Part shown: positions 6,901 to 7,896 of the stretch, one piece after another
How positions within the stretch are numbered: position 1 is the first letter of the stretch
How the letters are laid out: each line of letters opens with the position of its first letter
Assembly (NCBI RefSeq): GCF_015234275.1
Contig: NZ_JADGII010000035.1
Source of the DNA: Prosthecochloris ethylica
Lineage (GTDB): Bacteria; Bacteroidota; Chlorobiia; Chlorobiales; Chlorobiaceae
Strand: one strand, 5' to 3'
DNA: 7,896 nt
Program-made: the position numbers and the translations under genes
The notes under the pieces: generated by a model
What the model saw: the letters and a program-made list of their open reading frames with translations, nothing else
Told to the model about the DNA's origin: nothing
The model's database searches: none

Positions 6901-7500
6901 CTCGGGGCCAACCGGGCCCACGTCCTTCAGCGCTCCCATGATGGTCTGCACCACCACCTGGTACGCCTTTTCACCCTTCAGTCCGTCGTCCGAGAGCAGG
7001 TAGCCGAACTGGTCCAGCGCCGGGTTCTGGTTCTGCAGCCACACGAAGAGCGACTCCTCCAGCACCATGGTGCGGTTCACCGTGTCGGCTAGGTACGCTT
7101 CCCGCGTTTTCTTGCCGAGGAACACCTCCGACGGCGGAAAGTGCGACGTGAACGACGCCAGGTACGCCTGCATGCCCGCGCCCCCGAGCAGATCACCGAG
7201 CAGCGCCTGCGCCGAGGTGAGCAGCTCCGGCCTGCGCGCAACCGCCAGCCGCCCCAGCACCAGGTGCGCCGCCGCGTGCAACAGCTTCATTCCATGGAAC
7301 TGCGCCGGCAGAATCAGCTTCACCCCCTCGCCGAACCGCTTTTTCAGGCAGCGGTTGATTGCCGCCGTCTGCTCCTCGGCCTGCCTGAACGCCGTCTCAC
7401 GGTCCGCCGCCAGCGCCAACAGCCCCGCATCACCAAGCCCGCACACCTCGCGGGCCTCACGCGTCAGGTAAAAATGCTCCTTCCGGTAGTCGTTTGTCAT
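3928..7500 (-). CDS. GH13 alpha-amylase-family protein with long N- and C-terminal extensions
   Basis: The protein has 1190 residues and no signal peptide or membrane segment, so it is probably cytoplasmic. Residues 1 to about 310 are a mostly helical region I do not recognise. Residues about 325-690 form a GH13 barrel. Region I is DMVPNH (D410, H415), region V-like QLN is at 501-503, region II is IRFDAAM (R528, nucleophile D530), region III is LLLAEAF (acid/base E595), and region IV is FMNNPDEDTA (D656). The usual His before the region IV Asp is Pro655. Residues about 735-850 look like a beta-rich domain C (FYDVYTPEGSVNENVFCYSN). Residues 870-1190 are acidic and helical, of unknown role. The family acts on alpha-glucosidic bonds, so a role in glycogen or maltodextrin metabolism is likely; hydrolase versus transferase activity cannot be decided. 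The ATG at 7500 is the only standard start after an upstream in-frame stop, and there is no clear Shine-Dalgarno. It is a lone gene between repeat blocks, and its TGA lies in a repeat hairpin. Confidence 0.93.
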   Translation of the reverse strand: MTNDYRKEHFYLTREAREVCGLGDAGLLALAADRETAFRQAEEQTAAINRCLKKRFGEGVKLILPAQFHGMKLLHAAAHLVLGRLAVARRPELLTSAQALLGDLLGGAGMQAYLASFTSHFPPSEVFLGKKTREAYLADTVNRTMVLEESLFVWLQNQNPALDQFGYLLSDDGLKGEKAYQVVVQTIMGALKDVGPVGPEGEDPAELLTKPIRHSPNSILGQLRYIRLHWGELLEGEPIWEMLEESIGMIEDEDRFIFFEQIGRKGQQEHGGWMEKEVQAPSFADLENEPENYSVDSSWMPEVVMLAKSTFVWLDQLRKQYQKPIWRLQDIPDEELDRIASRGFTALWLIGLWERSPASEKIKRMQGNPEAKASAYALDRYEIANELGGYEGYLDLRHRALQRGLRLASDMVPNHTGLDSVLVKEHPEYFISSPEPPYPNYTYNGPNLSDDPRYGIWMEDGYWDRSDAAVTFKRVDFHNGDTRYIYHGNDGTSMPWNDTAQLNFLSGEVREMVIQQILHVARMFPVIRFDAAMVLVKKHIQRLWYPLPGHSAAVPSRSANAISMEDFQKFIPEEFWREVVDRIHQEVPDTLLLAEAFWMLEGYFVRSLGMHRVYNSAFMHMLKKEDNASYRYLIKNTLEYDAEILKRYVNFMNNPDEDTAIAQFGKGDKYIGVCMLMITLPGLPMFGHGQVEGFSEKYGMEYARAYHDETPDRELVARHEREIFPILKMRRLFAEVKHFTFYDVYTPEGSVNENVFCYSNRYDDERALVAYNNAWDHTTGWVKTSVGFTTPEGIRQRSLVEGLGLTGERGSYVIFRDHVSGLEFIRPVAELQDNGMHLMLGGYGYNVFLGFREVRPTKLRPYDRLCTELGGAGVEDIETAALEMSLGPLHQRIMEFCREHSIDRILDAELELRERVLLVEETLQEMLEYASEEFEAVTDTTLEVPDGAAEDAAATFALAVELGARLQELDSADRLRTGLGLCAEHGDAMEVGEMAESASDNADALPESEVGLHKTAQCGEFSNIALVWVMLETLQQMTGEAGLLENGVIDDWLLAKPLRSVFATNRRLAEAPVDALPDLLAAMLDVRAPVADVRNPLLCLRELLTSDLDETSNPAYRFLGTEESYNKQWFRESRFTRLLAWLTTTTLLKSPQGPTSFALTPWIEAYEELQDEAFLTGYEIQEFVHHGGRA

Positions 7501-7544
7501 GGAATAGAAGAAAAAATCACGTTGCAGAAATACACGTTCCCTAT

Positions 7545-7572
7545 GTCATAAAAAGTAAACATTTTCCCACAA
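7545..7572 (-). promoter_or_regulatory. Possible promoter of the GH13 gene
   Basis: On the minus strand TTGTGG (7572-7567) and TATGAC (7550-7545) are separated by 16 nt, a weak match to sigma-70 -35 and -10 boxes. Transcription would begin about 35-40 nt before the ATG. The upstream edge of this candidate lies about 20 bp from the heptamer array, so the repeats border the control region. No operator symmetry is seen. Confidence 0.3.
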
Positions 7573-7590
7573 CATCCCCCAACCGGGATC

Positions 7591-7674
7591 AGTAACCAGT
7601 GACCAGTGACCAGTGAATGGTGACCGGTGGATGGTGAATGGTAAATAGTGAATGGTGAATGGTGACCGGTGAAT
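7591..7674. repeat. Twelve-copy heptanucleotide tandem repeat
   Basis: The 84 bp divide exactly into twelve 7-mers of consensus RGTGAMY, with GAAT- and GACC-ending forms interspersed and no indels. The last unit runs into GCCGTAG, the head of the next REP-like element, in the same 7-bp register. It occupies the place of the 64-nt spacer and left palindrome found in complete units. It resembles the short tandemly repeated heptamers (STRR) known in cyanobacteria in style, though not in sequence as far as I can tell. Confidence 0.9.
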
Positions 7675-7677
7675 GCC

Positions 7678-7700
7678 GTAGGGGCGAGCGGCGCTCGCCC
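7678..7700 (+). repeat. REP-like element 8, plus oriented, no left partner
   Basis: GTAG (7678-7681) is followed by the palindrome GGGCGAGCGGCGCTCGCCC (7682-7700), identical to the right-hand elements of the six pairs. The inverted partner is absent and a long heptamer array precedes it instead. It lies upstream of the GH13 gene. Confidence 0.85.
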
Positions 7701-7858
7701 GCACCCAACCCCCGCCAACCACCAAACATGCCCGGCGCAAGCCGCCACAAAACCGAAAAAACCAACCAACCAATTCGCAAAAATTCGCGTAATCCGCGGA
7801 CAGTCAAAAACCAGTCCGAGGAAAACCGTGCAATCAGTCGGCACCCCCACGCCCGCCC
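7701..7858. repeat. Linker of the AACCAACCAATTCGC type upstream of the GH13 gene
   Basis: This 158-bp linker matches the linker at 206-364 in its left part (7764-7803 equals 1-40 and 270-309 except at one or two bases). It then turns chimeric: CAGTCCGAGG resembles one right-half type, while GTGCAATCAGTCGGCACC is the other. It contains AATTCGC and AATCCGC motifs spaced by about 10 bp. No gene is seen. Confidence 0.82.
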
Positions 7859-7881
7859 GGGTCAGCGCCGCTGACCCCTAC
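7859..7881 (-). repeat. REP-like element 9 at the window edge
   Basis: The palindrome GGGTCAGCGCCGCTGACCC (7859-7877) is followed by CTAC (7878-7881) and then GGAAGACAAGCCAAA, the start of a normal 64-nt spacer. The window ends there, so its partner is predicted to lie just outside, with GTAG starting about 65 bases after 7881. Confidence 0.85.
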
Positions 7882-7896
7882 GGAAGACAAGCCAAA

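Noticed and set aside
4462..7092. 876-codon open frame on the plus strand, opposite the GH13 gene
   Set aside because: The translation is dominated by Arg, His, Leu, Val and Gln with no domain motif, and it lies wholly antisense to a gene with clear catalytic motifs. It is a high-GC shadow frame.
7591..7674. Replication origin iterons
   Set aside because: The units are only 7 bp and degenerate, and no Rep/DnaA gene, DnaA boxes or AT-rich unwinding region accompany them.
7497..7850. Minus-strand open frames across the heptamer array (for example 7546-7773)
   Set aside because: The peptides are products of translating a 7-bp repeat (SPFTIH-like periods) and overlap the array and the GH13 leader.

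Overview
The window looks like an accessory stretch of a bacterial chromosome. It holds one large intact gene, one damaged insertion sequence, and an unusually dense tandem array of palindromic extragenic repeats. The style of the repeats and of the glycosidase would fit a green sulfur bacterium (Chlorobiaceae). That is inference from memory of such genomes and is weakly held; nothing here is a firm taxonomic marker.

Layout. Positions 1-1005 are a repeat array made of units about 269-322 bp long. Positions 1006-2679 are an IS1634-family insertion sequence. It is inserted inside one of the array palindromes and flanked by a 58-bp direct repeat. Its transposase gene (1119-2651) is broken by an in-frame TAA at codon 53. 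Positions 2680-3927 continue the same array and end in a cluster of short GC-rich hairpins that overlap the end of the next gene. Positions 3928-7500 (minus strand) encode a 1190-residue protein with a central alpha-amylase-type (GH13) catalytic domain and long extensions at both ends. Positions 7501-7590 are its upstream region. Positions 7591-7674 are a 12-copy heptanucleotide tandem repeat, and positions 7675-7896 resume the array, which runs off the window edge.

The array is the most notable content. Each full unit carries two 19-nt perfect palindromes in opposite orientation. Each is preceded, on its own strand, by the tetranucleotide GTAG, and the two GTAGs face each other across a spacer of exactly 64 nt in all six complete pairs. 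GTAG followed by a hairpin is the established layout of REP sequences mobilised by REP-associated tyrosine transposases (RAYTs), and opposed pairs are the layout of BIMEs. The two palindromes differ by paired changes that keep the stem intact. Spacers and linkers are built largely from degenerate 7-bp repeats, and linker variants appear in shuffled combinations. No RAYT gene is present here, so any mobilisation would have to be in trans.

The two protein genes show no functional link. The GH13 protein is a lone gene bracketed by repeats. The IS is a later insertion into the array, and removing it with one copy of the 58-bp duplication restores the regular spacing of the units.
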